Shown piece after piece: positions 59,014-60,000 of a stretch of DNA of 60,000 nt; the first letter of the stretch is position 1, and every line of letters begins with the position of its first letter. Source of the stretch: Symsagittifera roscoffensis (Eukaryota > Xenacoelomorpha > Acoela > Convolutidae); NCBI RefSeq assembly GCF_963678635.1, contig NC_087065.1, positions 6,535,209 to 6,595,208 of the forward strand, given 5' to 3'. The translations under genes were made by a program, and so were the position numbers. The notes under the pieces are model-generated. The model was not told the DNA's origin. It searched no databases and saw only the letters and a program-made list of their open reading frames with translations.

Positions 59014-60000
59014 TCAAATTTGAGTGTGGAGATCAAAATGATTTTGTATGAAGCAATAATACGTATATGTGTGGGTTTGTTTAGTGCGTAACATAATGTC
59101 GTGTGAGCAGTGCAAATCGCGTTCATGTGGTGCAAGGAAGTGGAAGGTTGGTGAAAATAATTGAAATTTTTCTTTAAAACTTTCATAAGCTTGCATGTCA
59201 GTTAGTGCTTCAGAGATGATGTGATCAAATTTTCGATCAAATATATTGAGTGTAATTACATATGGTGTTTTGATGAAAAGTTTTTCTGTTAGTTGTGGGT
59301 TAGCGAAGCGGTCGTCATCTAAAAATTGGTTTTGGTTAGATCGGATGATATTATGATCGTAATATTCTAGCGTAAATTCGTTAGCTCGGGGTGCAGTGTA
59401 TGTTTTTAGTGATTTTTTATATCCTATATAAGTAAATTGTCCGTGTGTTAATGGTGTGGTGAGTCGATATAGCATATCTTGATTTCTTTCTATATCGATG
59501 TGAGTATTAGATAAAGGTAGGCAAAGGGGATTAGTAAAATGATAATATGATGTCCAATGAAGTGTAGGCATTAAAACATGTTCATCTACAAAACTACGTG
59601 TGTCGTTAGTGTCGTTAGGGGTGTTTAAAGTATATTGTGGAAATGAAGGTAAGGTGATTGCTAGAAAATCTTTCGTGTTAGTGTGATGTGGATGATTAAT
59701 ATATTCACGGGCTGTTCCTGGTTTGGTTGGGAATGGATGGTTTGGGAATTTTCTTTTAAAAGTGCGGTAAGCTCTATTAGTGATATTTGATGATTCGGTG
59801 GATGTGGATGATTGTGCTAATGATGTAGTATAAGCTGAAGAGGGTGTAGGAGTAGGTGGATTTGAGGATTCTACTGTGGATGAAATTTGATTTATAGTGA
59901 GGGTGTTAGGGTGTATTAGCTGTTGTTGTAGGGTTATAAAATTATCAAGTTCTTGGGAGATTTGGGGAGTATCGGGAGAATTAGATGATCGGTCGGAATG
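59014..60000 (-). CDS. Unknown long open frame, runs off the right edge (328+ codons)
   Basis: Open from 60000 to a stop at 59016-59014. The first ATG is at 59571, but coding-like sequence clearly continues upstream of it to the edge. Upstream part (about 59760-60000): low-complexity Ser/Thr/Pro/Gln stretch (PPTPTPSSAYTTSLAQSSTS). Middle and end: a globular-looking region with many Tyr, Phe, His and Asn, including YRTFKRKFPNHPFPTKPG, TLHWTSYYHFTNPL and FIKTPYVITLNIFDRKFDH. No zinc knuckle, protease, polymerase or integrase motif is visible. It could be a Gag-like or structural protein of an unidentified mobile element or endogenous virus-like element, or a host gene. Strand, length and composition make it real coding sequence, now or recently. 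Confidence 0.6.
   Translation of the reverse strand, partial: HSDRSSNSPDTPQISQELDNFITLQQQLIHPNTLTINQISSTVESSNPPTPTPSSAYTTSLAQSSTSTESSNITNRAYRTFKRKFPNHPFPTKPGTAREYINHPHHTNTKDFLAITLPSFPQYTLNTPNDTNDTRSFVDEHVLMPTLHWTSYYHFTNPLCLPLSNTHIDIERNQDMLYRLTTPLTHGQFTYIGYKKSLKTYTAPRANEFTLEYYDHNIIRSNQNQFLDDDRFANPQLTEKLFIKTPYVITLNIFDRKFDHIISEALTDMQAYESFKEKFQLFSPTFHFLAPHERDLHCSHDIMLRTKQTHTYTYYCFIQNHFDLHTQI

Overview
The window is invertebrate-like metazoan nuclear DNA, AT-rich (roughly one third G+C by eye) and dominated by introns and repeats. It has no bacterial gene layout, no operons and no CRISPR array. The species cannot be fixed from sequence alone; an AT-rich, transposon-loaded invertebrate is the best description.

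The backbone is one large minus-strand gene for an otopetrin-like (OTOP family) proton channel. I rebuilt it exon by exon from splice sites and phases. In transcript order the exons are: a possible first exon at 46995-47108, a mini-exon present in three tandem copies (43212-43295, 41055-41138, 38889-38972), a pair of exons present in two near-identical copies (25057-24931 plus 24521-24256, and 20910-20784 plus 20374-20109), then 16440-16296, 15820-15657, 12792-12663, 4184-4021, 3113-2974, 2519-2443 and 1631-1311. All internal phases agree. The 77-bp exon at 2443-2519 needs a GC-AG intron. The last part of the channel, around TM12, lies beyond position 1 or was not recognised. A further phase-0 candidate first exon lies at 53053-53076.

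The locus is shaped by tandem duplication at several ages: an exact-looking 4147-bp doubling (17514-21660 / 21661-25807) carrying two exons that together are 393 bp and frame-neutral; an older ~1.07-kb duplication nested inside it; a ~1.09-kb doubling (29219-31371); a ~2.1-kb triplication (about 37097-43430) carrying an 84-bp frame-neutral exon; and a diverged segment duplication (48462-51605).

The introns hold short mobile elements: hAT-type MITEs with CAGGGGCGGAT termini and 8-bp target duplications (35421-35820, 48482-48903, plus degenerate copies), fold-back elements (6430-6800, 31378-31674, 47596-47709), tRNA-derived SINE-like sequences (12369-12640 and others), and several unclassified interspersed families. 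One of these carries a CCAAC-AGACA-GTTGG hairpin.

From about 56.5 kb to the right edge the composition changes: the plus strand becomes T/G-rich. The minus strand carries a long open frame (59014 to beyond 60000) followed by a second frame (58544-58996). This looks like part of an unidentified mobile or virus-like element, or an unrecognised gene, with hairpins in its non-coding side.
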